The notes: a model not told the origin generated them from the sequence alone. A DNA stretch of 64,000 nt from Boesenbergia rotunda (GCA_024364735.1 JAGFNQ010002310.1:69515-133514), one strand, 5' to 3'. Counted from the first letter of the stretch, positions 10,407 through 23,468 are shown. Numbers and translations: made by a program.

Positions 10407-11133
10407 CATGCAAGGAATGAAAATAAAATTTTTCTAATATAGGGACCTTGGGAATTTTAAAACAATTTATGACTATTTTTAATATCTAAAATGAATTTCT
10501 TAAAACATCTTGAATGATCCTTTATATAGCCAAATTTAATTATTTTTAAATGCCTTTGTGATTACAAAATGTTCATAAAATATCCAAATAAAACATAGAA
10601 ACATTGTTGAATTTTTTGAAACATTTTGGGCTTAGTGGAAGACCTCATATGACCAAATGTAATTAATCTTTGAACATCAATTTATTTGTCAAAAATACTT
10701 TAATACTAGTAAAATATCCAAATTTGACATGCAAAAACATCGCTAAATTGCTTGAAATATCCTGGACTCAATGCTAGGTATGACACCGATCCAATCATAT
10801 CCTCAGATGTTCTGAGATGTTTGTAGAAATGAGACGGAGAAGAAAGCAATGTGAAAGATCTTTTTATAAACAAATTATGTCAACGTTTGTATATGGCAGT
10901 ACATATGGACATTTTGGAACGAAACCTTCATTTGCAACCGACCACAATATGTCAGAACATTCAACAGCCAAAACATAGAAATCTTGTACGTTTGACTGGC
11001 ACACTGCTAAGCTCGGCGACGCTCCGAGAATTGACACTTAAACTGCTGAGAAACTATCGATTGGCAGGGTCAGGTTAGAGCTCAAAGTATCGTCCATACT
11101 GATCTTCATGTGTATTGCCTGATATTGTTGATC
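10407..11133. other. Non-coding, probable downstream flank of the PsbP-like gene
   Basis: AT-rich to about 10,740, then more balanced. It lies 3' of the minus-strand exon that ends at 11134. I recognise no other gene. Confidence 0.4.
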
Positions 11134-11385
11134 TTACACAGTATCAAAAGAGTGAAGTACTTGTTCCAAGACCAATCTCATTTCAGGGGCCAAAGGGTTA
11201 TCTGGTCGGTCTGAGTAGGCTATATTTAGGAGATAAAGCTTCTTAGAAGCCACAAATGCAGCTGAAAATATCCTTTCCTTCCCCCGTCGGGTATTGTCAA
11301 TTAGGTATTCAAACTCATAGATTGGCACACCACTGTGACCCAACCTCTCATCAACTTTAATCAGTTCAGCATTTGTGGTGCTTTC
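11134..11385 (-). CDS. Last exon of a PsbP-domain (thylakoid lumen) protein gene
   Basis: The only segment that looks like an ordinary host gene. On the minus strand an acceptor TTTGTTTTGTAG is followed by an 84-codon open exon (phase 0) ending in TAA at 11134-11136. The product includes VPIYEFEYLIDNTRRGKERI and FSAAFVASKKLYLLNIA and ends LEQVLHSFDTV. The YEFEY...STRGG...RIFSAAFVASKKLY...VLHSFD pattern is that of the C-terminal part of PsbP-domain proteins, possibly PPD2; the exact member is from memory and unsure. PsbP-family proteins act in the chloroplast thylakoid lumen around photosystems. Upstream exons should lie at higher coordinates, but I could not identify them, so this may be an exon of an intact long gene or a relic. 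Confidence 0.65.
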   Translation of the reverse strand, partial: ESTTNAELIKVDERLGHSGVPIYEFEYLIDNTRRGKERIFSAAFVASKKLYLLNIAYSDRPDNPLAPEMRLVLEQVLHSFDTV

Positions 11386-13998
11386 CTACAAAACAAACAT
11401 ATGTTACATGTCTAAAAACACAAATAGTGGATATTGGATATATATGAAATACAGGGATAACATTGTTCCATCAGCAACTATGAAACCTAGAAAGATAACA
11501 CATAAAGAACAAGTTCCTAAATAAATTAACAAAGAGATAACAAGTAATCAAAAGAGTGCATCAAAATCTGGCTTTTTAGCTTGACTTAAGCGTCAAAAAC
11601 ACTAAAACAACAAAGCACTGAGCATCGTTAAAAGATTGTTGCATTTTGTCATGACAGACTCAATATTTTTGTTTGTGATAGCAAAAGGGAACAAGTTTCC
11701 ATTCAAGAATTGGAGAATTATTCGTTCAGTAATAGTGTTCTAACCCTGCTATATATATGGACTGACTTGTTCTACTCCTGAATTATTGTTGTCCGATGTT
11801 ATATAAATTATTGAGCCACCGCTAAAATATAATATAAATAGTCATGCAATTAGACAATTCAATCATGCAATTTAATAAATACCTGTTTGCACCATAAAAA
11901 GAAAAGACAACCCAATTTTTTTTCAACCTTATTTCTATCATAATATCATAAGCTCTAATTTTTCTCTTGACGCTGCATAGATCCACAAGCCTCCAATAAC
12001 AAATCCTCCAAAGATTTACAAAGTTAGTTGTTTGTTGCTGCTGATGATCTTAACTTTCACAAGATCTTATAGATGTATTTGTTAGCTTCAATATCATGTT
12101 CAACCAGACACTACATTTGAATCCTGAAGCAATGGGCCTGTGGTTGAGTCTCTACAGACAGAGGATATCAACCCCTCTGTCTCTGCTCCTATGGCCCTTT
12201 GGTGATGGAGGGAAGCACCAATTTCTCTTGGGCAAATACGACAATGTTAAGTAGATTCATTTGTTTGCATGAAACTACGACCTTGCAGGGAATACCCCTC
12301 TTTCGCTTGTGCCAAGGCAGTGTTTGAAAGATTGTGGGGCGCTACTGCACAAAATGAAAAGAAAAAGTACAGGAAAATCAGGGTATACATAATGCCCTAA
12401 ATACATGAATATGAATCTTACAATGCAATTTCATCTTGGAAAAATTAGGGCAATCACAAATAAATGTTGAGTTGTCTAGCTAAATACATCAATGTAAATG
12501 ATTCTTCATGAACCAAATGATGTATATCCTAAGCTTCAAAATCTGGAGCCATGTCGGTGCCTACATCCTGATGCTGATGCCAATAACGGATTGTATGCAC
12601 TGATTGCTATTGAATTTTGATAATTTTCTGGAATACTACATTTCAACCATTTCACTTGGCACAATATGAGATTTCAAACCATGGTATAAACCAAGTTTAG
12701 TTTGAAACACTTGTGAGCCCGCAGGGCTTTATCCCTTACATCGGAGTGATTTGACACATTACCAATGTGAACTTTGTTTATATTGTTATCTTGTATTGAA
12801 TGTATTGAGGTCTTGTATGTTATTGATGTGACCTTTAGTAGTTGTGATAACCGACTCTTTGGTTGATATTTTTGCATTGTTATTATAAAAACTGCAACTT
12901 AGTTCCTTTCCTTATTTTAATACTTATGGATAAAGATAGAATAAGACACAATACAATATCATTTATAAACTAGTTGTTGTAATAACGATTGGCATACTTA
13001 CTACTTTAGATTGTTGAATAGCTATTAGCGGATAGTATGAAATTAAGTGTATGTAATTTACTATTATTGTTGTTTCCAGGTATGTTCTATCCTATCTGAT
13101 CCGCTTAGGTATATTTATGTTCATCTCCCTTGATTTTCCTTTGGCAGATACATAACTAGAGATACGTCCTGACATCCTAATTGTTGGTCAGAGGTGAATC
13201 CTTTTATTATAGATAAATTTGTGCCATTATCTTTTTATACAGACTCGTAAACAACTACATTTTCTGCATGTCGCACTTTTGATGTTGAATTTATTATGGT
13301 GTTTTACTTTTAAAATATTATTAATGCGATTGTTGGATTTCTATTGTTCTAGTGTAGTTGTTTATAAATTAATTGCTTAATGTTGTTAGTTATGAGATTT
13401 GATGAGGACACTGATTTATATGGTACTGTATTTGCATGCATTGTCTTCGTATATAGACATATATATATATGTGTGGGTGGGTAATTTCCCTATAAAGGTC
13501 CTTAGTTTGAGTCTTTACCTTGAAAAGTCCCCTTTTCGTAAGTAAGGCTCTTAGCTCCTTTATTTCAAAAATATTGCTAATTGCCAAAATTACAAAACAA
13601 AGTTTTTACCCAAATTTAGTATCAAAAAATGGAAAGCACCAATACACCTTACAATTATTTAGGATCCTTAATGTGATTTTTTTTTAAAAATTATATAATA
13701 TGATTTGTCACCCAACCAAGATTTAATCAAAATTTAGATAAGTGCTAAAATAAAGATAATGATATAAACATTCCAAAAAGAGGACCTCAAATGGTCATAG
13801 CAAATCTATATGAAATGTGCCACTTACATATCATCAAATTATTTTTTGACCAAAATTCAAAATATGGTTGGATGTTAACAATCATCCACCAAGCACAAAA
13901 ATTGACATTTGACACAACAATCAAAAGATATATTGATCAACTTATGTAGATGTTAGCTATTTTTTAACTAAGTCTTTAAAAAAATTTAATTAAGTGAC

Positions 13999-14022
13999 TA
14001 TATATATATATATATATATATA
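13999..14022. repeat. (TA)n microsatellite
   Basis: About twelve TA units in AT-rich sequence. A shorter AT run lies near 13,458. Confidence 0.85.
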
Positions 14023-14587
14023 ATTCTTAAAATTCGCATTAAGAATATCAAATAACTATAAGATGCATTACCCTTCTTTAGTAAAAAAAATATGTTATAT
14101 AATTCCTAGAGATCAAATCAGGGGTTAAACTTAACTAGTTTAACTAGTCAACTCGCAAATTGATAGCTAATCTAATTCATAGCTACACTAAGTCTGTGGT
14201 TATCAATGTTTCCTCTCCAAAATCAAGGCACTTCAATTTATCCCACCCTACCCCCTCATGCTCCACCATGCATGTTCATCTCTTCTGTGGCCCCTTGGTC
14301 TTGTCCATCCAAGCATCCCAACTTAAGAGCAATTGTTGCACCTGCTCTTGAAGATGTCTTTGCTTTAGCTTCATCTTTACAAGCATTAAGGAAGTGTTTT
14401 CTGTAAGAGAAGGAAAATAAAGTGCCAGAAATATCTTTTCAGCTGCATTTTTCATTTGTTTCCTTTAACGAAAAAAGTTGAAAGTAAGGAAAAGATTATG
14501 AAAATCTTTTTAAAGTTATCCTCTATATTGCTTTCATCTAAGACTGGGAACCTCATGATGAACTAGGTAACAGTTGAACCTGGGACG

Positions 14588-14626
14588 AATGGCCCGGCCC
14601 TGCCCGGCCCTATGGAAGTTTCCTGC
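14588..14626. repeat. Fragment resembling SINE family 2
   Basis: ATGGCCCGGCCCTGCCCGGC... then CTATGGAAGTTTCC matches the wording of the SINE bodies at 748-1177 (same plus-strand orientation). About 40 bp only. Confidence 0.4.
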
Positions 14627-15223
14627 ATGTACTAACTCTAATCCTTATTATGCTTTAAGCTATCCTCAATATTTGAACAAATACAAGAGAATTTCCACCA
14701 CATCAATGGTCAAGCAATATAAGTTTAAATTTAGTTTGTTGTGAAATAAATTTTCATATCACTCCTTTCAGTCAGCCGGTGCAATCTAAGCGCCTCACTG
14801 ATCTCCACTTCCCTTTTTTTGGTAAGAAAACCATGGCATTTCGTAGCTTCTATTCAACACATACACACATCAAGTGTTAAAATACTGGAAATTTGAGGGA
14901 CCAGAATGTAAAGTGGCTTAATTTTAAGGGCCTATGCCGGATATGTAAAAATCAAAGGGGCTAATCGCAAAATGGCTACCTTTATATTTGCCTTTTTTCC
15001 ATTTTTTCGAGTGGCTGCCTTTTCCCTTTTCCTCCACCCGAGTGCCCTAGCCTTTCCGCCGACTGCTTCCCTTCTTTTCATCCTCGCCGATGGTTGAGCT
15101 CCCTCTTGGTCGCGTCGTCAGCGAGCGTCGACCCTCGTCCGGCTAGTCATCCCTCTGATCTTCTCTCCCACGCCGTCCCCTTCCTCTCCCTGTGTCGATC
15201 GCTCAACGCCAAGATCTCCGCCC

Positions 15224-17518
15224 TGTTAGTGATATGAGAGAAGTGTCCTAAGACAATCGCCTTATGATGTAAACATTTATATTAATAAATGATAATTCAC
15301 TATTTGAGTATACATGTTTTGTGTATTTGAATGGGATCTTAAACTCATCTACTGAATGTCCGCAATACAACTCACAGCATAAGAGAATTTGTGATGGGAT
15401 CACAACTAGTGATTATCTCTAATGTGCAATTGTGAAGTATTGAAATTATCCCTAGTCGATGAATTGATAAAAACGGACACTATCAATTCTGTTGAGACTA
15501 GCATGGGTTATTCTCTAATCAGCTGATTCTCACTGGCTAGTGACATTGGGATGTCCGGAGATAAACATGGATGCTAGTTAAGGGAACTAGTTCATTGGAG
15601 TGACTAGCTGTAAGACTTCATATGGGAATCTACATGTAGATATGTCAATAAAGTTCTTACTGCAGCTTAAGTGCGATGTTCCTTTGACTTGCGGTGTTCA
15701 AGTCATCTTGGTCATGGAGACTTATACTTTAACATCTTAAGCAAGCATCTCCAAGGAGGTGTGGACCCAGGATGATTGGGTATAAGCCAAAGTGCCCGAA
15801 GATGTTTGAACAGCCTACAAAGGATTCACCAATCCTTGCGAGGAGATGTATACCCAGGCCTATCGTCGGATTGTTACTCAGAAACCTCTAGCCAGAGTAT
15901 ATCATGTTTAGAGTGAGAGTCTCTAAAATACATGAGAGTAATTAGAAATCCAAAGGACGAGAAAGACACTACTTGGGCTAGGTGTGACGTAGTCAGCCTA
16001 GTGGGGACTGACACCATAGACCGTGTCCTGAACCAAGTGGGTATAAGGTGGTGAAGGGAATGGGGCACGATTCATTAGAGCTGCTGAAGGGTTTCAGAAT
16101 AATTTCTTCTGAGGTCAAACCGTTGATCTTTCGATTAATTGGGGATCATGATGTACTACTAGGTGCCACTCATGATCGTTCTATAATTAATGGGTTAATT
16201 ATAGACGGCCAACATAAATCGAAAGCCTATTTAGTCACACGCACTACGAGTAATCCGAGGGATTTAAAACGAGTTGAAAATTGGATTTTCCGATCAAGAG
16301 AAATAAGTCGAATCTGAGTTAGTCAGAGGCGCAATGGAAACTAAAAATAGCTAAGTCTTTTGAAGGCTTTTTGGGCGAATTAAATGAGTTTAATTCGCGA
16401 CGTTTCGGGTTGGTTTGGCCGGCCAAAGAGGGTGTCAAAACCCCCTTTGGTGGCCGGCCACAATAAGAGGAGAAAACCAATTAATTTTGGTTTAATTAAT
16501 AAAATAAATCTAGTGCGATTTATTTTATAAATTATGGATAAAGAAATTTGTATAAAGAAATTTATATAAATAAAATTTATAGAAATTTATTCTTTTATGG
16601 AAGATTAAAATAATCCATGAATTGGTTTATTTTAATTTTATAAAATCAATTATGAATTGATTTTTCCATAATAAGAAAGTTTATAAATTTCTTATAAAAA
16701 TTTATTCCATAATTTAAAGAGAAAAAGAATTAGTTTTATTATAAATTGGTTTATAATAAAGACTCGGTTTAAACGGAATAATTAATAAGAAAATTTATGG
16801 GATAAATTTCTTATAACTAATTCCGTTAATTCCGTTAATTCGGTTTAGAGGGAGCCTTAGCAAAGGAGTTGCTACTATATAAAGGAACCAAAGGCTAGCC
16901 CTTATTCCCAATTAAGAGATTAATTATTCTCTCCCTCTCTCTCTTAATCTCTTCTCTCTTCTCTTCTTCCCTCTCTTGCCTAGGGCCGGCGCCCACCCTA
17001 GAGGATTAGGGCCGGCGCACAAAGGACTCCTTGGAGGAGGCCGTGAGCTTCAAGAAGAAGAAGGAAGAACCCGAATACGAAGAAGAAGAAGCGGATAGCG
17101 ACTCCTCTCTTCTCGGAATTCGATTCCGTTACTTCGTTGGTTAATTTCCTATCTTTCCTCTCTTGTTCATCTAGTTGTGCCTTCCGAGAATCTAGAAGTT
17201 CTCGTCGGCACAAAACTCGTGACTTTGCGAAGTCATCCCGAAGAGAACTCGGCGTGGACGCGAATAGAGGCGGAGCTTCCAAGGGACGCTACGGTTGGAT
17301 CTCGTCCCTTACTTCGAGTTACGAGAGGTACTTGGAAAATTTGTTTACTTTTCCACAAAGTTTTATTTTATGATTATGTCAACACAATGTAAGGTTGCAT
17401 GCTAGATACGAAGTTAAAAATAATTTAGGAAATTATTTTATGCAAACTCTTCCGCTGCACGTAAAAATTTTGAATTTTACGAACTCGTATCCTTGTCGAC
17501 ATGCACCCGGTCCCAACA
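15224..17518 (+). mobile_element. Solo LTR of the 2.3-kb-LTR copia family
   Basis: Starts TGTTAGTGATATGAGAG, ends GCACCCGGTCCCAACA, 2295 bp, flanked by perfect CGCCC duplications (15219-15223 and 17519-17523). Nearly the same sequence occurs as the right LTR at 41735-44030 and inverted at 58846-61112. TATA box TATATAAA at 16876-16883. It interrupts the gypsy LTR right after AAGATCTCCGCCC. The uninterrupted site is visible in the right gypsy LTR near 24,175. It most likely arose by LTR-LTR recombination that removed the interior. Confidence 0.92.
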
Positions 17519-18056
17519 CGCCCTACCCGAGCTCGCCCCTTTCTTCTTCATCTTCTCCACACAAGATTCGACTCTCGACCAACGCCACCCCCCGATTTCA
17601 TTACGCGACTGAGAACCGAAGCCACCGCTTCTTCACCTTTTCCTCCTCTGCCTCTCCACTGGTCGGTGTCGCCTGATCTAGGGCCCGGTGGTGATCTAGG
17701 GCACGGTGGGTTTAGGCGATGCGAGAAGGCGGAAGCGTTTAGGGAAAGTTCACCTCGACGCAAGCTTTCTTCTCGATCTCGCTCCCCGACCTTCTCACGC
17801 AATTGCAGCCACCTGTGCCAACCGAGTTCCCGTGATCTGGATCGCGCCATTAGGTCTTCCACAAGACTTGATTTGCTGCGTCCTTGAGCCGAGCTGTCTT
17901 TCTCTATGCGATCTTCGGCCTCGCGGTTATCTTGCGATCGCTCATCGGCTCCTCTCAACTTCGGCTGTGGGGAGGGTGGTCTTCTGTAAGGGCTTTCTTC
18001 TATCTCAATGGTTCTGTCAGATTCACACAGAGATGGGTCTGCCGGTTGCAATCAAG

Positions 18057-18496
18057 GTAAGAGCTGTGTGTTTATGTTAAGCAGAGATAGTGATTCTAAT
18101 TGGAATGTATGGTGCTTGATTTGGGATTGTTGCAATTGATTTGGAGGTGCTGGTGATGTTTTGTTAGATCTTTGTGTTTGGTATAATTACAGATGTAAGA
18201 AATTATTAGAGCTATGGTTCATTTAGCGTTAGCATAGTGGGAAATGTACATGTTGATCTTGGAATGCGAGGATGGGAGCTGGGGAGAATCGGTTAGATGT
18301 TTGGTTATAGTGTTGTGCTTCCATTCGGTCGTTATATGCCACCATTAGGGGTAGTCTTTGGTGCAACTGATTAGATTTGGTTAATTGGGTTATATTTGGG
18401 TTAGACCTAATCTGAACTCAACCTTGGTTGGTTGGTTAGGTCATTTAATAAATTATACAATTAGCTAAGTTGTATTTGTTAATTGTTTTGATACAG
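18057..18496 (+). other. Intron-like segment in the left gypsy LTR
   Basis: Begins AATCAAG|GTAAGAGCTG and ends TTTGATACAG|GGCATTG. The flanking sequence is almost identical to the right LTR, as are the first 60-70 bases inside, but the rest does not align with the corresponding 24707-25325 segment. The splice-site reading is inference. Confidence 0.5.
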
Positions 18497-19933
18497 GGCA
18501 TTGACTTAGTTCACACGTCGCAGATATTATTTTGGACGGAAGGTTCTTGTCGCGCAGACTGCTTCATATCGAGGCGGGTACCTCTTTTATGCATAGCTAG
18601 ACATAGTTAGCAGTAGGGATATCTGATATCTTTATCTCTGTGCTTTTGCTTCGGTAGTTGTATCTGTTAGCTTTACTGCTTACTGTATCTGTATGGATTG
18701 ACGCTGCACAGTTTACCTTATACCTTACGCTAGGATTTAGGTATTGGTGCATACCGGTTATCTGGATTACTGCATATCATGTAGATGACAGCAGGGATAG
18801 ATAGTGGATGATGCATGGGATAGTGACATGCATCATTATTGCACGTAGCATAGGGGACGACCTTTGACTCCCTGGAGGTTGAGATGGGTCGTCGTACTTG
18901 CTACTCGTGTAGAGGCATATGTAGGCGACCTTTGACTCCCCTAGTGGTTGAGATGGGCCGTCAGACCTGCCACATGACCTGTCGTGTAGCCCCGTTGGCG
19001 GACCCGGCGCTGCAGCAGGTCCCCTACCTATCCGATGATAGCAGGGACGTTTAGAGCGTTACTTCACCCGATGGTGGGGTACGTTTATGGTCTCCGACCC
19101 TACCCATTCGGTCTCGCGTGTGCATTATCGACCGTCTGTTCGTGCAGGGAAGACCAGGTCACAGCCCTACCCATATGGTCCCGCGTGTGCATTATTGACC
19201 GAGGCGTCAGGGGTGACCCATGTTGCATCATGAGCATGCTCTGCATCTCTGCACTTGGTTGTGTTTGCTGCACTTGATTGCTGCACTTGGTTGACATGCA
19301 TACTACCGGGTTTGGATCGACGCAGGTAGGTATGTAGTTCTTTTACAGCTTACGGTTCAGTTTTGCACTTCTTTTTACTGCAGTTATCTTCAGTATTGTG
19401 ATAGATAGATAGACGGTGACTTACTGCTATTATTTCTTCCTATGCATATTAGACTGTATTCGCTGAGTTCTTAGGACTCACCCCGTTGGCTATATTTTTC
19501 TCGTATCAGGATGATCGTCTGGATTGTTCAGCAGCCTGTCCCAGTTCATGTGTCGCCGAGACGATTTTCGCCTGTCTTTTGGTTGGGGTACATGTTGGTA
19601 CCCGTTTCTTTCATTCATTGTATTTCTTTTCATTTCCGCTGTTGGTATGTTATACTCTTTTGTGACGTCTATGTTACGGCAGGATAGTTGTACTTTTGTG
19701 TGCCATGGAGGCCTCGATTTCGTTTTGGTTTTTGTCGTAAGTCGTACCGGTACGCAGCTTTGTCGTCATTTTTGCTTTCTCTTTCTACAGTCGCTTGTTC
19801 CAGCCCTATAGGTTGCGGTACAAGCCGACTGAGATAGTCGTGGTGGTTAGGTTTTTGGATTGTCCGCCGGGACGAGGGAGTAGCTGTCCGGTCGGTATCG
19901 GACGAGTGGCTTCTCGGGGCGTGACAATTTATT

Positions 19934-19945
19934 TGGTATCAGAGC
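19934..19945 (+). other. Primer binding site (initiator tRNA-Met) of the gypsy element
   Basis: TGGTATCAGAGC a few bases after the LTR end, as in Tekay-type chromoviruses. Confidence 0.8.
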
Positions 19946-21519
19946 AAGGTTTGTGAGATACCTTTTGGTCTTGTGGGTGTTTTCGTGTCTTGTGTCGGAG
20001 TCGTTTTCTCGATAGACGTGATTGGGACATGGCGGCAATGGGACATCTCCAGGCGACACAAAGGTATATGTCATGACTCATTTACCTTTTCTGGTATTCA
20101 CTGTCTAGTGTAGGGTTGGGCNGTTGCCGACTCGTCTAGGATGCAGAGGATGTTGATTCTCGAGTAGCACCGATATATGGTCGGAGGACGAGGGTCGAAC
20201 CTGTTAATAACCTATTAGAGGTTAAGGAATTTGAGTTATAGAATTCCTGTCCTATACCAGTTGTATACCAGTATCAGTTGTTATCGACTGTGTGAGACAT
20301 TGAGACTACATATCGATACGGGGATGATTTCTCCTATATCGTGGAGTTGTAGACTTCTGGTTCGCTCATGTTGAGTTGGGAAGCTAGGGTTACATCGGAC
20401 GGCAACCTATTGGAGCTGGCGTATCGTAGTTGGCTCGACCGACATAGGATCGGTCCACTTTAGCTCATGGAGCTTTGGGCGGTTAGGGTTAATTATTTCC
20501 GTACAGATATCCTAGATGGCATGTTTTGAGGACATGACATGTTGGATGCAGCAGAGATGGTATTGGTTGTTTATCATGTCAATTGTTAGAGGATAGCGAT
20601 ATCCTATTCCCGTGAGACTTTTTGAGCTCAGATTCATTATGCATGGTTTGTTAACCAAGAAAGGTATAGTCAGATGTGACTTGTACCGATCCGGAAAGTG
20701 TTGGGCTAGTTGCTTAGCATTTACAAGATTACCACTCGTACTTGGTGAGATAACCAAGAAGATATCTTTGGATTTCTAATTTGCACTGATGCGAATCACT
20801 TACGGAACCGAGTCACCTTTGGGTGAAAATACTAAGGATGATATTCAGGAAATAAATAATTACTTCCCGACTATTTTGGGATACTCCTAAGGGACAGTGT
20901 GTCTCTATCTGCTTTTGGGGGCGGAGTTGGAGTATATTGGGTTACGAGAAGACGGTTAGTCAACTAGTCTTACGCCATTCTAGTCTATGAGGTTCCATGA
21001 CTCATAGACAGGTTGTGCGTGTTAAATATTCTCGATAGCACATCGAGACACATGATCCGTTAGGATGCGGTGGAATGAGTGTTAGCAGTGGACACCGATG
21101 AAATTTGACTGCAACCCGTGTATGTTATAGAGGACGGTCTCCGAGAGGTAAACTGTTGGTTGTCAAGTAAGAGTGGTTACGAGTTGACCTCCAAACCAGT
21201 CTATGTGGTGGCCCATTAGCACCAGAGACGACGAGGTTGCAGTTATCTCCTCACCTCAGGGCTAGCGGCTCTAACACGTGGATGTTAGGGTTTCCTATTG
21301 TCATTAGGCCGTACTGATGACAGTGGCAGCCTTAGCTCTCGGACGTTTCCGTAGTTCGAGAATTTTCGACGCATGTCCGAATAAGTGAGCTAGCGTTTTC
21401 TATGGTTTGAAGATTTTCTGACCTATTTGCGGAGGAGCTTCCTTGATTACCTCACCTGAGAGGCAAGTGAGGCTCACCGTCCTCGGTTTGTGTGTTTTGC
21501 AGGTAATACTGAAGATACA
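19946..21519 (+). other. Gypsy interior where gag and protease should lie, unrecognisable
   Basis: After a normal-looking leader (to about 20,090) I find no zinc knuckle, protease DTG/DSG or RT YIDD-type motif in any frame. One undetermined base (n) lies at 20122. Either very old or assembled from scrambled pieces. Confidence 0.5.
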
Positions 21520-21725
21520 GAGGCTTGAGGCGTTTCCGTTGGTGGACCGATGTTAGGAAAGATATCGCGGATGTTATGGTTAGGTATTTGGGTTGTCAGT
21601 AGATGAAGATAGAACCTTAGAGACCCGCTGGGCTCTATTAGACGATCCCCATTTATGGTTGGAAATGGGAACAGATTTACTTAGGACTCAGGGAGTGTTG
21701 AAGTGAATTGGGTGGTCGTTGATGG
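21520..21725 (+). pseudogene. Extra integrase fragment upstream of the RT remnant
   Basis: A plus-strand frame reads FRWWTDVRKDIADVMVRYLG followed by wording like the integrase zinc-binding domain (VAKCLVCQQVK type), then IPIYGWKWEQ and VVVDGLTQF, which correspond to WEHI...[11 protein letters not shown]. The usual order is RT, RNase H, integrase, so an integrase piece here is out of order. It carries several stops. Confidence 0.6.
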
Positions 21726-21736
21726 ACTAACCCAAT

Positions 21737-22285
21737 TTGTGCAGTTTTCTGGGTTTTGGCAGGCTGCTACCGACGCTTGTCGAGTGTTTCTCTAGCATCG
21801 CATCACCACTTACACGCCTGACCAGGAAGGGCGTGAAGTTGGTATGGACTGAGGCTTGTGAGACCAGCTTTCAGGAGCTGAAGCGGAGGCTAGTATCTGC
21901 GGCAGTTCTAGTACTACCTTCTGGAGAGGATGACTTCACTCTGTATACTGATGCATCTCTCTTGGGACTGGGTGCGGTACTTATGCAACTTATGCAGCAT
22001 GGACGGGTGATCGCTTATGCTTCTCGGCAGCTGCAGTAACATGAGAGGAGCTACCCTGTTCACGATTTAGAGTTGACTGCTATCATGTTTGCGTTGAAGA
22101 TCTGGAAGTATTATCCTTATGGGATCGCTTCGAGATCTTCACAGACCATCGGAGCCTTCAGTATCTATTCACTCAGCGAGAGCTGAATCTCTGACAGAAG
22201 AGCTGGATGGAGTTTCTGAAGGATTACGACTGTACCATTAGCTACCATCCTGGGAAAGCTAATGTAGTCGCCGACGCCTGAGTCG
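21737..22285 (+). pseudogene. Gypsy reverse transcriptase end and RNase H, broken
   Basis: 21737-22039 reads FSSIASPLTRLTRKGVKLVW, then FTLYTDASLLGLGAVLM and GRVIAYASRQLQ: the RT connection region and the start of RNase H with its first catalytic Asp (TDAS). It continues in other frames with [35 protein letters not shown] and YHPGKANVVADA. Catalytic-region wording survives but stops and frameshifts break it. Confidence 0.8.
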
Positions 22286-22497
22286 GAAGTCTAGAGCTGT
22301 TTGGCATGCCACCGAGTGATGGTCACAGATTTGATTCAGAGTTTCTTTGAGCTGGGGTTAGAGGAGCAGTTTCGGACAGAGAGAGGACTGCTAGCGACTT
22401 TGATGGCCCAGTCAGAGATTCGGACGAGGATCAGAGAGGCCAGGCCAATGACCAGCATATTCAGTTTCTGGGCAGCCAGACGATTTCGAGAGAGCAG

Positions 22498-23284
22498 TTG
22501 GATTTCACACGTGATGAGGAGGGTGTTCGGTACTTCCGAAGGAGGTTGTGTGTACCAGAGGCGCCCCCTGTCTTAGAGGAGTTGCTGCCGGAGGCTCACC
22601 GATCACGTTTTGTTATTCATCTGGGTAGCACTCGAATGTATCATGATTTGGGATGTTCATATTGTTGGAACTGCATGAAGAGAGGCATAGCGGAGGTTGT
22701 TGCAAAATGTCTCGTTTATCAGCAGGTTAAGGCAGAGCATCAGAAACTTGCTGGACTTTCCAGAGGATCCTCATTCCCGAGTGGAAGTGGGAGCATATCG
22801 CCATGGATTTCATCATGGGTTTGCCGAGGACTAGGAGAGATCATGATGCGATTTGGGTAGTCGTGGACCGATTAACCAAATCTGCTCATTTTTTTTAGCT
22901 ATCCGGAGGACAGACTCTCTTGATAGATTGACAGAGTTGTATTGCCTGGAGATAGTCAGATTGTACGGAGTTCCTTTGAGAATTATCTTGGATAGGGATC
23001 CGCATTTTACATCTCGGTTCTGGCAGAGTTTGTAGAGGGCTATCGGCACAGAGCTCCGTCTCAGCATAGCTTTTCATCCCTAGACAGACGTGCAGTCAGA
23101 GCGTACGATCCAGACTTTGTTGGATTTGCGGCGCTCGTGTGTGATGGACTTTGGGGGGGGGGGCAGTTGGGAGGACCATTTGCAGTTGGTGGAATTTGCC
23201 TACAACAACGGCTTTCATTCGGCGATACTGATGGTACCGTTTGAGGCGTTGTACGGTAGGGCGTGCAGGACACCCACCTTCTGA
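22498..23284 (+). pseudogene. Gypsy integrase, broken
   Basis: Zinc-binding region ([20 protein letters not shown]; the second Cys of the usual CLVCQQ is Tyr), then core pieces in shifting frames: AMDF-type Asp near 22,800, [13 protein letters not shown] with the second Asp at about 22,990, and QSERTIQTL with the Glu at about 23,095. WEDHLQLVEFAYNN follows a run of 13 G's at about 23,151-23,163. The DDE residues are individually visible but not in one frame. Confidence 0.75.
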
Positions 23285-23468
23285 GATGAGGTCGGTGAGA
23301 CTCAGCTGCTGGGACCTCAGCGAGTTCAGCACGAGACAGAGTACAGATTGTCAGACCGAGATTATTGCAGTACAGGATCGCTAGAAGAGCTATGCTGATC
23401 GGAGGCGCAGACCCGTAGAGGTTGCTGCGAGTGATAATGTTTTCCTTCGAGTTTCACCGAAGAAAGGG

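Larger units (their letters stand above)
11386..14874. other. Low-repeat stretch, possible introns and upstream part of the PsbP-like gene
   Basis: Ends at the gypsy LTR at 14875. I see no convincing exon. A minus-strand segment near 14290-14430 preceded by TTCTCTTACAG, and a plus-strand reading of the same segment, are both open but match nothing I know. Contains a (TA)n run and a SINE fragment, listed separately. Confidence 0.35.
14875..19926 (+). repeat. Left LTR of the gypsy element (interrupted)
   Basis: About 2752 bp after removing the solo LTR and its target duplication. Pyrimidine-rich leader, an intron-like block 18057-18496, and an internal duplication with GACCTTTGACTCCC at about 18850-18975. 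Ends GGCGTGACA at 19926. Confidence 0.8.

Noticed and set aside
14160..14406. Short coding regions on either strand
   Set aside because: Both strands are open, neither reading resembles a known protein, and no consistent splice context was found.
17501..18080. Proteins of 120-170 residues in the gypsy LTR leader, repeated at 24141-24798
   Set aside because: They are shadow frames in a GC-rich non-coding leader. They recur only because the LTR is repeated.
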